From positions 1 through 64,000 of the forward strand of contig BCJU01000007.1 in assembly GCA_001600355.1 (NCBI GenBank): 64,000 bases of DNA. Direction: 5' to 3'. The notes under the pieces were generated by a model. It ran no database searches, was not told where the DNA came from, and was given only the letters and a program-made list of their open reading frames with translations. This stretch comes from Meira nashicola (lineage: Eukaryota > Basidiomycota > Exobasidiomycetes > Exobasidiales > Brachybasidiaceae). Each line of letters begins with the position of its first letter. Position 1 is the first letter of the stretch. Below, one piece after another: positions 38,462 to 50,424 of the stretch. The position numbers and the translations under genes are program-made.

Positions 38462-39943
38462 ATGCACTTAGCTGCCTTCGCCTCCCGACGTGGATACGCA
38501 ACAGTTGCCGCGACGGCACGTGGCATGACGCCATCTTCTGGCGAGTCTGCACATCGCATCGTCATTGTCGGCTCAGGTGCAGCTGGTAGCAGCATTGGAC
38601 ATCAGCTCCTCAACTCTGGTCGCTTTCAGCCAAATGACATATCAATCATCGACCCGTCAAAATGGCACCATTATCAGCCCGGCTGGACGATGGTTGGCGC
38701 GGGCTTGAAGGACAAAAATTCTATACGACGACAGATGAACGAAATAGTTGATAAGAAGATTGCTCTTTACAAATCTAGCGTTTGCCATTTTGCGCCAGAG
38801 AACAACGAAGTGACGATGAGCGACGGAACGCGTTTGCAGTACGAACATTTAATCATTGCGCCTGGCATCGAAGTCAAATTTCACAAAGTTAGGGGATTGC
38901 CGGAGCTTCTAGCCGACAAGGACGCGCCTGTTGCCAGCATTTATTCATACGTAAGTTATTAGCAGTTGTAAGTGCGAAATACCAGCTAACGACGCCAGTC
39001 CTATCACTCGCTTTATCTAGAATTATTGCGACAAAGTTTTCGACGTGATTCGAAATACCAAAAAAGGCCACGCCGTCTTTACCCAACCGACTGGTATCAT
39101 CAAATGTGCCGGTGCCCCGCAAAAGATCATGTGGTTGGCGCTGGACTACTGGAAAAAGCACAATCTCTACACGCCCAATGACGCCTCGCCGATTCGAATT
39201 TCTTTCAACACGGGCCTTGGCCAGATGTTCGGCGTTCAGCGCTACAGCAAAACATTAGACTACTTACGTAAAAAACGCAACGTACAAGGCAATTTTGCGA
39301 GGAATCTCGTCGCTATTGAAGCAGACCATGCTGTCTTTCAGACGGCTACTTCTGCGAGCGGTGCACCTAGCCGAGAGTTCAGAGAGAGGTTTGATATGCT
39401 GCACGCCGTGCCTCCAATGGGGCCATGGGATTTTGTTACACAGAGTCCCTTTGCGGATGCCGATGGTCTGGTCAGCGTCGACCCAGCGACTTTGCAACAT
39501 ACCAAGTTCAAAAATGTATGGAGCGCCGGTGATGCCTCATCTCTTCCCACAAGCAAGACAGCAGCTGCCGTGACGAAGCAAGCGCCTGTTCTGGTCCGTA
39601 ATCTCTTGCAATCGATAGACCATAAAGCCCTTGACGCCCAGTACAGTGGCTACACTAGCTGTCCCATTCCTACCGAGTATGGCAAATTGGTTCTTGCTGA
39701 GTTCGCGTACAATGGCGTACCGATGGAGACGTAAGTTAAGAAATAAAAATTTTCTCTAAGATGAAGCGCCGTTGCTGAAATTGTCTCTCATTTCTGCTAT
39801 ACAGCTTCAAGACACTCTACGATCAGTCCAAGCCGCAACGCGCTTTCTACTATCTCAAGCGCGACTTTTTCCCGTGGGTATACCTCAACTTCATGATCAA
39901 GGGTTTATGGGGCGGTCCCTCAGGCTTCTCTAAGGCTGTTTGA
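38462..39943 (+). CDS. SQR: sulfide:quinone oxidoreductase, mitochondrial type (~445 aa)
   Basis: Exons 38462-38950, 39021-39730 and 39805-39943 splice in frame to TGA. The N-terminus (MHLAAFASRRGYATVAATAR) looks like a mitochondrial presequence. It is followed by the FAD dinucleotide motif IVIVGSGAAGSS. The active-site cysteines are present: Cys192 in IIKCAGAPQK and Cys377 in GYTSCPIP, equivalent to human Cys201 and Cys379. NVWSAGDASSLPTSKTAA contacts FAD near the quinone site. The C-terminal PWVYLNFMIKGLWGGP is the membrane-association region of type II enzymes. The enzyme oxidises H2S, passes electrons to ubiquinone and forms a persulfide, the substrate of the preceding gene product. Length matches the family (about 450 aa). 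Confidence 0.92.
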
Positions 39944-42633
39944 TTCAACTCATATAGTTCAATCGCTCTTTAAACAGCCTTGAGTACGATCTGCATTATT
40001 TATTACAAGCAAGGTGAGCTTTGTTGGGCCCCGGATTACTGAAATCGGTACTTGAAGCACACTAGAGGGTTTTCTCTGCGTCAGTCTTTCTAAGCAGTCT
40101 GCAAATAAAATGAAGACGGCAAACTTTGCATCAGATAAGATCAATTTTGTGTGGAATGAGACCAATGACGATGATGTTTTACTTCTATTCGTCGTGATGT
40201 TTTACTTCTCTCGTACCAGAAGTGATAATGTCTCTATTTTAAAAGAAGGATTCGAAAGATGGGAATCAGCCTAATTTGCCGAAGTTTCTCTCGATAATGA
40301 TTTCAAGAACCTCTTTTCAATTCCTTTCTCTCAAAGCTTTGCAACCGCGGGTGCCCCGATACTCATCCGCGATCTGTTTTGCGGTGTCCTATACCGATGA
40401 CTTATTTCTTGATCACGAAGTTCAAAAAATAAGAGCGTTTGGGTGATGCCTTTCCTCTCGCAATGCCCATTTTTGAGGTCATTGTTGCACTTTGAGCCAC
40501 GTTGTGGAAGTAGCAGAAAGCCATCCAAAAACATTCTGAATCATCTTGAAAAGCCTTTCTCAACAATTTGACTGGGATGTCTAAGAGCTATCGAATTTAC
40601 TTCAAATAGTAATGTATATATAGTACATGTAAGCGTCCTGAACAAGCATTTTTCCCTGTCCTGTACTGGTGAGTAAAATTGTCACTTTCAAATGTCGTGG
40701 GAACATTTTGAAGCGAAAAATGCCGCGTGTTCGGTACCCATTTTTCTTACATGTCTTTTGAATTCAATTCCATACATTTGATCAAATGCGTTCTGCCGAA
40801 CAAATTGTGAAAACGTCAGATCAGCGATGACATGCTAAAGTGTGAGCTCCGGGAGAATAAATTATAAATTCACAAAAAAATGAAGCTGATTCAGAATGAT
40901 CAAGATATTGCTTCAAAGAATCCCGGGGGGTCGGCCAGCTGTGTGTGCAATGTACAATCGCACGACCTTATTTCTTTGCAGATGCACACTGACAGATATT
41001 AGCCATTGTACAATCTCTTAGGGTACGGAGCTCATTCTGCGGACAACCATTCATTTGCTGCAATCATTCATCACTGAACTTCCCACTACGTTCTCACACG
41101 TCAGAATCGTTGAATCTCTGCTCTGACGGAACCTTTGCCCCCCCCCTTGTCACGTTCATCATAATCGACGAGTGAACGATAAAGTGTCGTAATACTACAC
41201 TTTCCATTCATGTCAGGTCTGGATGTGTTTCCAAAAAAGTTGCATCTCTCTTGGTGTGCTTTCAGTCGGTGCACTTTGGTTGAGGTGCCGAATACCATCA
41301 ACGAAGTTTTGTACAATTTCTACGCGCTCAAACTAATCTGATGCTCCTCTTTCCAACTCAGCAGCGAGATTCAAGGAAGTCGGCAAGGACCGCCGTGATT
41401 GGTAGGTGACCACTTCATTGCACTGCTCATTTACAGAGAAATTCAAAGCTGACCTGAGCAATACAGAATCTAAGCTTAATAGTCACAATTTCAATGTGTG
41501 TTATTGTGTAGAATATGAACAAGATTGAGTGGCTTCTCCAACAAAATAAATCTCTCTAAGCGCTTCAATTCAATCGCAAATCCTGCTCCTTCGGTTAGTT
41601 TACTCGAGAAACACATTGAAAACCGTCAGAACACAAATTGAGCTGACCGCTACTAAGCTTGAATTGCTTTCACATCTCTCGCTCCAGACTTATTACGACA
41701 TCACTTAGATATATATATATAAAATTAGCTTGGAAGTTTCGCTTTATCTCGGTAGAGAACTCAAATAGCATAAATAGCCCGGCGTAATATTCTGTTAGTC
41801 CACTCTACGCGCGTCGTGTACTATTCGGTTTTTCACAGAGGCTTAAAATGGAGTTGTGGCGCTGCCATTCGAACACATCAGCATTTGTGAGAGTCTATAT
41901 CGCGCGTGAGGTCGATGTTATATCAACAAGGTCTGCTACCTGGAAATACGCAATTCTTTGCAAAATTCTTGAGTGCGAACATGAAGCCAATGTCTATCGT
42001 TCCGGATCTCAGGCGGGGAGAAACACTGGTTCTTGCACCCATCTCTTATCTATCTTTGCGAAGCAAGGATGCAAATGGACATGTGCATCAGTCTCGACGC
42101 CGCCTGGCCACACCATGCTGCGGCCATAGCGGGTTGGAATAGATGTGTAGGAACAAATAGTATTTTATGCATCATCAATTTAATTATAGAGATGACCCGC
42201 ACCGCATTGCCAGAACAATCACTAATATCTTACTCATATGACACAGCATCTCGCACTTCTTCCGCCTGCGAAGTAACTCGACGAGTACTCCCAAGTGGTT
42301 TTGATATACGCGAACCTTGCGTACTTGCATGAGTGCAGCGAGACTAAGGATGCAGTTTATTTATCCCGCTGATCGTGCGGTGAAAGAGCAAAGTCTACCT
42401 CGCAAGAATAATGCCTATGGGTCTCAAAAGCCCCCAATTCTCGACTACTATCGTGTGGTTTGATTTGTCTGAAAGCTTTTGCATAAGCATTGCGCTTGGT
42501 CATGTCCAATTCGCTGAGACGCAAACAAATGTCTTCATGATGCCGAACGGAGTTGTAAAGCGCGGCGTAGAGGAATAACGTGTTCATGCCTGAAGATGCG
42601 CAAAAGCTGGCACAGCCACGCAAGAAGATTAAG
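39944..42633. other. gene-free stretch
   Basis: No recognisable gene. It contains an AT dinucleotide run near 41710-41722. The frame at 41848-42129 (+) shows no family motif. Confidence 0.5.
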
Positions 42634-44344
42634 TCAAGCACATGCAGGGGTATTCATGCCCATACCACAGTTCAACAAAACTTCGCTGCCGCCGCCATCC
42701 TTCAACATGGAACGTAAGCTGTCGACATAATCTCGCCTTCCCGCTCGCGCACGAGCAGTGGAAGCAGCAACATCGAGAGCGCGAATCGGTTCCGCCACAA
42801 CATTCTGTGAGACACCAAGTTGTGCTTGTGTCACCGTCGGCATGTTCTCCGGTGCCGCAATCGTCTCCATAGATTCTTCTATCTCGGTCAGCGCCTCATC
42901 TCGATGCGGCCAGGAAGGCAAATTTAATGCCTTTTCTACGCGTGACAAACCCTCTAGCAACGCAATTCGTCTGAGCGTAAATGTCAAACGAAACGTGCCA
43001 TAGCGAGTGCAGTGATAGTTGCTACCTGGAGTAAGGCAGACGGCGTGCGATAAAAAGCTGGTCCACAGCGCACCCTCGCGTGCAGGCAGATCAGCAAGAG
43101 GCTCGCCATCGACGTGATCGGGCAAAAAGCGAGTGAGATCGACAAGGACAAAATGACCAGCCGTACATTGTTTCATCGAAATCTCATGAAATTCGCACCA
43201 TCGGGCTATAACACTATATGCTTGAGCCATGCGAGCTTGATTCGTACGAATGAAATCGTCGTAAACACACTGATTGTCAACAAGTGCACAGAAGAGAGCG
43301 TCGGCGGGACTCGAGACCATGTACAACTTGGCCGTAGCCTTGAGTGCTCGCAAGAGCTCATCATTCGCTTGACTGACGATCGTGCCAACGCGCAGCCCAT
43401 TGATGCCAAAGTCTTTTGATGCGCTCCAAATTATGTGTATACGAGCTGGGTCACAGTCTGCCTCGCGCAGCCAGTCAATCGATAAAGCTGAATGAAAGCT
43501 AGGATCACTCGTGTGTGAGGTGCAGTGAGGCTTAGAACTGTATGTAGACAAGGCAAAAATCTTTAGGTCGGGTCCAGCTACAAAGCGTCAGCTGACTATA
43601 ACCTTCCGACACCAACGATTATACAAGCATACGTACCTCGTCAAAAATCAAATGTAAATTGTGCTCTTCCGCAAATCGTCCGTAGGAAATCAACGCTTCG
43701 CGGTCATAGCATCTCCCAACAGGATTATGCGGTGAACATACTAGCACTGCGCGTACAGTCTGTCCAGCGTGCTCGCTTTCCCATTTATCTTTAGTAGCTG
43801 CAAAGTTACGCAGTGCTGATACGCCTTCAAAGTTCTGCGCTCCCGTTCCGTCGTCGTCACTGCTGTAAACTGCAACGCACTGCACTTGAGCGCGACAGGC
43901 CAAGTCGGCATCGTAGCCATTGTAGTACGGCGCAGCAACTAATATTCCATCACCCGGTTCAGCGAGGTGCTCGGCAAGCTGATCCAACAGCGGTCCACAC
44001 CCGGGTCCGGTAATAAGATGCTCTGGCCGGACGGGTGTTACAGGAGCAAACGTGTGACCCAAATTGAAGTGTCGACAGAGCGAAGCAAAAAGACGGTGCG
44101 AGCCGAACAAGCTTGTGCCGTAAGTCAAGTCTACAGGCTGTAACCGTAAATTGGCGCCAAAGAAGGCAAGTAGCTCGGGCTCTAAAAGAGAGTTGTTGCT
44201 GATGGCCATATTGACTATGCCTCCCGGATTTGTTTCGTGGCAAAATGCGTCGCCTATAATTCTATCGAATGCAGTCCAGAAAGGAGTCACTTTGCCGGCA
44301 TGCTTCTGTCCGCGCGCCGAGATCATAGGGGTCTTTGTTGGCAT
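42634..44344 (-). CDS. ACC-synthase-like class I PLP aminotransferase (~544 aa)
   Basis: Exons 44344-43637 and 43560-42634 (GTACGT donor, CTAAAG acceptor) join in phase 0 exactly inside the FDE motif (LIFDE then IFALST). The fold-type I landmarks are in order: PGGIVNMAISNN, an AAPYYNGYDAD block for the PLP-ring-stacking Tyr, CSPHNPVGRCY, the FDE aspartate, and the Schiff-base lysine Lys285 in WSASKDFGINGLRVG. The pattern fits the family of 1-aminocyclopropane-1-carboxylate synthase and ACS-like proteins. Fungal members may act on S-adenosylmethionine or as aminotransferases or lyases on other amino acids. A C-terminal extension past the fold is unrecognised. It shares the GC-rich composition of the neighbouring sulfur genes, but a functional link is only inferred. 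Confidence 0.85.
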
Positions 44345-47159
44345 GATGGTATCCGTGATCAGAATTGCGTATCTCTGAAGGCGGAAAGGAAAGAATCGCG
44401 ACTATGACGATGACCCTTGTTTATAATTGTAGTCGGACATAAAACGATGTACAGCTTATCTACAACGATGAGAAATAGGTAGCTGGGATAGTCGCAACTG
44501 CCAAATTTTTTCTTTGGCTTTCTTGCGGCAGAGCGGGAGCTCATGTCCCGGAGAGGCCAGCGCTCTGACACTATGTTGTTCAGTTAGCCCACGAGCATAA
44601 GCATCACGATTTTTAGTTGCCGCTAAAAGGGAAAAAAATGCCTTGTGCGAATTTTGCCAACGGATCTGACCGTTCGGGTTGCGAATGATACTGCATATTT
44701 TATCTCAACAGACAGACGCCACAACGCCCGAGGGATGGCCCGTGCGCGGCGCACTGCTTCAATAAGTGTACATCTTCGATTGCAATCGTGTCGCTTAGAT
44801 TCTCACGCTGTTCTACGAAAGAGGTGTTGCGTTAGTATCGACGAACTGAGAAAATAAATGCTCGAATCCATTGTACGCGCGTTCGTCGTAGCTCTCTACT
44901 TTCAGAACACCTATCATCCATGAAGCAGAAGAGTAAATGCAAATGATCATGCTCCGTGCGCTTCCTAACCTAAACGGTGGCTGACGCAGTATCTAACTTA
45001 TTTGCATACCCGTCGGCTACTTTGTGATTTTCTAAAGCATCTGCTTGCACGTCGGCTACTTTCACATTTATCATGCAAGCGCAAAGAGAAAGACTACGCA
45101 CGCCCATCGCTGTGCAACGATTTAAAAGTTATGTATAAAAAGGAACTGTTTTACGACAATGCACCGTAAGCACGATTATAGCTGCTATTTCCCTTTCCTA
45201 ATTTTAAAGGTTCTTCATTATGGTTTCGATAGAAACAACTAGCTTACTGATTGACACTTGCTTCACCATCAAGTGTAAGTCTTGCGGCGACCGCCAAATT
45301 TTCCTATGCATTGCTGACACGATCACCCTTTCCTGTTGACATTGAGCAGGCGACAAATGCGGCAAAACAACGTGGCGTGGATGTGGTAAGCATGTTGAAG
45401 AAGTATGTGGCGATAATGACAGCATGCGTAGTGTGAGATGAGACAAACTGACTCTCCTTTGATTCTTCGCAGGTCATGACATCCGTGAGCGAAGAAGAAC
45501 AGTGCCGATGTTCACGTTCGTAGTGAGTGCGCTCGAGAAATTTCGACTACCGTAAGCAAACGGAAACCTGCTTGATAGTGCTGGAAGCGACAACTGATAA
45601 GGAACAAGATCTGGGTAACTTTGAAGGAAAGTCAAGCTGTTTTGTTGAACATCACTCGATGATTGGGGTGTGTGTGTATCTGTACTTATATGTGCACTAT
45701 AATCAAGCTTCTCCACGAATGTCAATCTAAGAGAATGTGCAGTTTTTCAAGAGGCACTGGTATTGAAAACTGAAAGCTTGTCACTGTGTCCTTAGTTTTG
45801 CGTCTGCCCGATCAAAAATGGCAGCTACGTTTCGGGTTAGACATTTTCCGTAGAACTCTTGTTTTGCAGCATCTCATAACATGCATCTGCTCTCCATCTC
45901 TTTTACTTTTGCGGCATTCCTTGTACACGTTGAACTCGGCTCATCACCCTTGACTACAGATTTGACTTGATGGAGCAAGACAGATATTTGTGTTCACAAC
46001 ACAGCTCGTCAAACACTAAGCATGCAGAGCTTTAATCTACCCTGCCAAATTTGCCATTCAGAAACTGGATTTGAATGGTGTGGTACGACAAGCATCTACA
46101 TGTTGAGCGCCATTCTAAGTAAAATTCACAAGTATTTCTCGTGCGCAGAAAATATAAAGGCCTTCACGTTAACCACCTTGACTAGATGATTCTTTCTGAA
46201 AACATAGAAGATGTCGTTCGAGTAGGGAAGCAAGCTGAATCGTGTACCGACATCAATCTTGAAGGCACTGCCCGGAAAAAGCAAACGGTCTATCGAGAGC
46301 ATTCGAATTCCTTAGAATACGGGCAGTGCCATGATTACCCTTCCTCATGCTATGAGATCTGCCTGAGGATGCTACAGATCTTGAATACATCGCGATCGCT
46401 TGCTTCTAGACAGCGTTGGGTTATAAGTTGACACCCTAAAGGATCGTCTTGGAAATCTCGCCGAATGACCAAGATTAATGCTAAAAGCCATGGAAGAAGT
46501 TTATTCTTTTTTACTTTGGCTGCACTTGTGAAAAGGAGAGGAAGAAGAAATGCGCATGCTTCAAAAAATATGGCTTGTATGCTTTAAAATCAAAAACACC
46601 TCGTGAAAAGCGATGGCGGCAAAATGTGAAAGGATGCATTTTTCTGAATTTCTATGCAGTGAAAGTGTGATGGCTCAAATATAATTCTGAAATACTGACA
46701 AAACATTAATAGAGAGTTATAGACGGCAGAGACATCTTTCCAAGTCACTTCGAGAAGAAGAATCAAGTTATTCATACAGAGCACATGTCAGGCAAGAAAT
46801 CAACAGCATTATTCAACCTTATCAGATTTCCTCTTGACAAACAGTTTTTGATCTCACTCTATTTCTTGCGAGCTAAATGTTAAAGAAAACCGGCCCATAC
46901 GTATTTTTTTCATTTATTTGTCTCTCTCTACTCATTTCTTTCACAAAAATCAATTTCATTCATGAGACCAGCTTTTCGGAAAATTACGCTTCGAAAATAG
47001 TCAAGACAAAGTTCAGCACATGGATTGCACCTTCGAAAGTGAACAACATCCGGATCCTACGCAGTAGAGTCGTGTTTGTTGAATCGAGGTAGAAAAGCGA
47101 GTGATGGTGACAAAAACATCGAAGAAGTTGCACTGCATCTACCATGTGTGGTAAATTGA
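44345..47159. other. gene-free stretch
   Basis: No recognisable gene. Small ORFs (for example 45204-45446 minus, 46186-46431 plus) have no family features. Confidence 0.5.
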
Positions 47160-48841
47160 CTATTTTTTTTCAGCCGCTTGGGTATTATATCCGGCATAGC
47201 TGTACTTGATCTTCTCTTGACGCGATTGCAAAATAGATTCGATGGCAAGGAGCCGGTTGTATTTTGCCAATCTCTCTCCACGCGCCGGCGCTCCACATTT
47301 CAAATGACCCGTCCTTAGCCCGACTGCCACTGAATATACGTGAGATAGATTTAGCAACAGAGAAAGTGGTTCAGTGAGAATCACATCAGTCTTCGATGGA
47401 CGGAGAATTTGTTCAACTCTCGGTATCAACTCACAATCGGCAATAAAATCATCAACCGTTTCGCCGCTTCGGTGACTAACAAATACCCTCCAACCATTGT
47501 TCCGTGCGAGCTGCGCACTTTCGATAGCTTCAGTGATCGTTCCGATCTGATTGATTTTCAAAAGAAGGCTATTACAAAGCGCTTGCTCGATTCCAATCCG
47601 AATTCGCTTAGGGTTTGTGGCCAAAAGGTCGTCACCAACAATTTCAAGACCGCAGGAATGCTCTCTCGTAAAATTCTTCCATGAATCAAAATCGTCTTCA
47701 GCAAATGGATCCTCTAACAAGATGACACTATATTTTTTGCAAATTGATTCATATACCTCACCAAGCTCTGAGCTAGAGAGACAAAAATCAGACTTCGCCT
47801 TATCATGTGGGTCGAACTTGAAACCGAGATCATATAATTTCCTTTTTTTGTCAAAGAATTCGGACGATGCAGGGTCGATTCCAAAGGCTACATCTCCGTG
47901 CTGCTGACCGCTTTGGTTTCGGTAGACACTATAGCCGGCTTTTAATGTTGCCAATTCTAGCAAGTGAAGAGCTTCATCTGCGGATTTCAGAGGAGGCGCA
48001 AATCCACCCTCGTCTCCCAGACCAGTAGCGGCCTTTCCTGATCGTTCGATGATGATAGACTTGAGAGTATGGTAAATTTCGGTACAGATTTGCATAGCAT
48101 GAGTAAAGGTCTGTGCTCCTACCGGGGCAATCATAAACTCTTGGAAAGCCAATGTATTGCCGGAATGAACGCCTCCGTTCTATAGTCATTCATAAAGGAA
48201 CAAGAAAGGGGATCAAAGAAAAAAGCAGAAGTAAGAAGCGGCGTAAAAATTTTATGAGCATGTACTCCAATTTTCTCTTATCGGGCTGTCTTACTTACGA
48301 TTTGATTCATAAACGGGACGGGTAAGATGAAGTTATCAGTCGGCATTCCCGAGAGTAGCGCTAAATGTTCAAAAAGCTCTTTCCCTTGTATAGCCGCGCC
48401 TGCCCGAGTGCATACCATGCTGACAGCAAGAAGTGCGTTGGCACCCATCTTTTCCTTTTTCTCGGTGCCATCAAGCTGACATAAGAAATCATCGATCTTA
48501 CTTTGCTCGTTCAGCCGAATCTCGCCAATGTTTACTTTATCCATCAAAGCAGGACCAATAATTTTATTGACAAAATTAACCGCCTTACTAACTCCTTGCC
48601 CACCATACTTTTCCCCCCCGTCACGTAACTCATGGGCTTCATAAGAACCTTTTGATGCGCCTGAGGGAACTTGAGCTTCGAATTGCCCTGCAACTCCCTG
48701 TCGATCTTTCAGACGCAATACCACGCGAACTGTTGGATTGCCACGGGAGTCAAAAATTTGGGAAGCAGTAAGAGATTCCATCGTAGAAGCTGGAACTTGA
48801 TGTGTGCAAGAAGTTTCCATTATCACACTTGCACAGATCAC
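47160..48841 (-). CDS. ENO1: enolase (phosphopyruvate hydratase)
   Basis: Exons 48841-48299, 48179-47435 and 47329-47160 splice in frame. The second intron restores the conserved DDFIADLAVGLRTG across the joint. Catalytic elements are all present: SGAS loop, GDEGGFAP (Glu), metal ligands in FGIDPAS, LLEDPFAEDD and VGDDLL, the lysine in KINQIGT, the histidine in VSHRSGE and the final lysine in LKCGAP. It converts 2-phosphoglycerate to phosphoenolpyruvate in glycolysis. From the first ATG the protein is 485 aa; the ATG about 21 residues later (MESLTASQIFDSRGNPT) gives 465 and may be the true start. A C-terminal tail of about 20 residues (KIKYSYAGYNTQAAEKK) exceeds the usual end. Confidence 0.95.
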
Positions 48842-50424
48842 ATGTGCGTATTAGCTGGCTGAATGGGGTTTTGAAATGTTTGCAGGGATCGACTGGCGAT
48901 TTTATATAGCTCGCAGGGTATAGCGCCCAGAGTACAGCAGCTCTTCAACACATGAAACACTCGAAAAGATTTATCCTGAAACTTTGAAGCTCACTTCATC
49001 GCTGTCCCAAGTCATAGATGATAAAAATTTGTGCTCGGTCTCCTTCTGGGTGAAGTACCTCCACAATTAGATTCGAACGGCAATTTCAAATTTGTATTGT
49101 ACACGTTGTGATGTCAGTACTTCATCGGCGATAGAAGTCCGAAAAAGCAAATGGAGCAAATGAAGCGGTTACTTTGACGGAAGATAGAAGGTCTCGGTGT
49201 TTTGGAGTCAGTAATCAGCTCCGATCCAAAGATAATCAAATAGGCAGAAGGAAAGCGACGTGTGGATTTTTCAAGTTCAATTATTCGAGGAGGGAGTACA
49301 AACGAATGAGAAGCAGGCTAGTAGAGCCATGAAGATGCAGCACCTCGCAAACCCATTCATATAATTGCAGCAGAAAATATATATAAATGACCTTGGAAAT
49401 CTAATTGAAACAAAATCATTCCAGTCTTTCGTAGACATCCACAATCTTAATACCTAGGAACCAAGAGCATAGCGGCAAACATTCTTTTCCTCGTTCATCC
49501 CTGTGCTCCAAATACATTATCGGCTTTCATTCAGCTGTTAAAGTTGCATTATCGGCTTTCATTCAGCTGTTATAGTTGCATCCACCCCGCTACTTTACAT
49601 CACCACATGTGGTCACGAACAGTTGAAAGAAACAGGTGTAATGAAGACTTTGTCACCGCTGCTTCAATCAATTACATTCTGTGCTCGATCAATTCGCGTC
49701 GGTCCGGGATACTTTTGAGGGCCGTTGAGGATGATCTAGTCACTCTTGAGGACATCCTTTCATTCCCAGTAAATTGGGCCGAGTTGGCAGTCCATCGTTT
49801 GCTGGAAAACGCGTAGAGCTCCCCTACGAAATTTATATCGATACGACAGCTCATGGCTCAAGGGACGACGAACTGTCGGCGGTTTTTCACCGAAAAAAAG
49901 TGATAGATTCCAGTTCGCACAAGCCATTCAAAAGAATTTTGTCGCCAATGCAGGGTCTGCTGAAATACTGACGTTATCCATTGTATTCCTCGGAGTGCTG
50001 CCGGCACAGAGTTGGGGCCGCATTCTGAATGTTTTTCGGAGGCAGTCCGGCTCGTTCTTCGAGTTTACTACATGTCACAGTAAAGTCAAGATGCCTTAGG
50101 ATCCTTAGCAACAGCGAAGACAAAACGGCTTCTAACGACTGATGTACAGCTCGCATTCCTCCATCATGACAATTCTGGCTCTACGCCAGATAGGATTTTC
50201 TAGCTCACATAGATCCAAAAGATATCTCTAATCACATAAGAAAGGGGAGCAGGTTGTAATGAACTTTTTGTTTTCTCAATCGACATTTCACACTTTGCGG
50301 GAGAAAAGCTCGCAGAGGAAAAAAATAATAAATCAAATATGAATAGTGTTGGTTCTCCTTTGCAGAATTCTGGAAGCCTTTTGACGTGGCTATGACGTTT
50401 CTCTTGCTCCCTCGAAATAATTCT
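48842..50424. other. intergenic stretch upstream of enolase
   Basis: No gene seen. It contains a tandem repeat at 49515-49578. The promoter of the minus-strand enolase should lie in its left end. Confidence 0.5.
49515..49578. repeat. tandem duplication of a 32-bp unit
   Basis: The unit beginning CATTATCGGCTTTCATTC occurs twice head to tail (49515-49546 and 49547-49578) with one mismatch (AAAG versus ATAG near the end). This looks like a recent local duplication. Confidence 0.85.
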
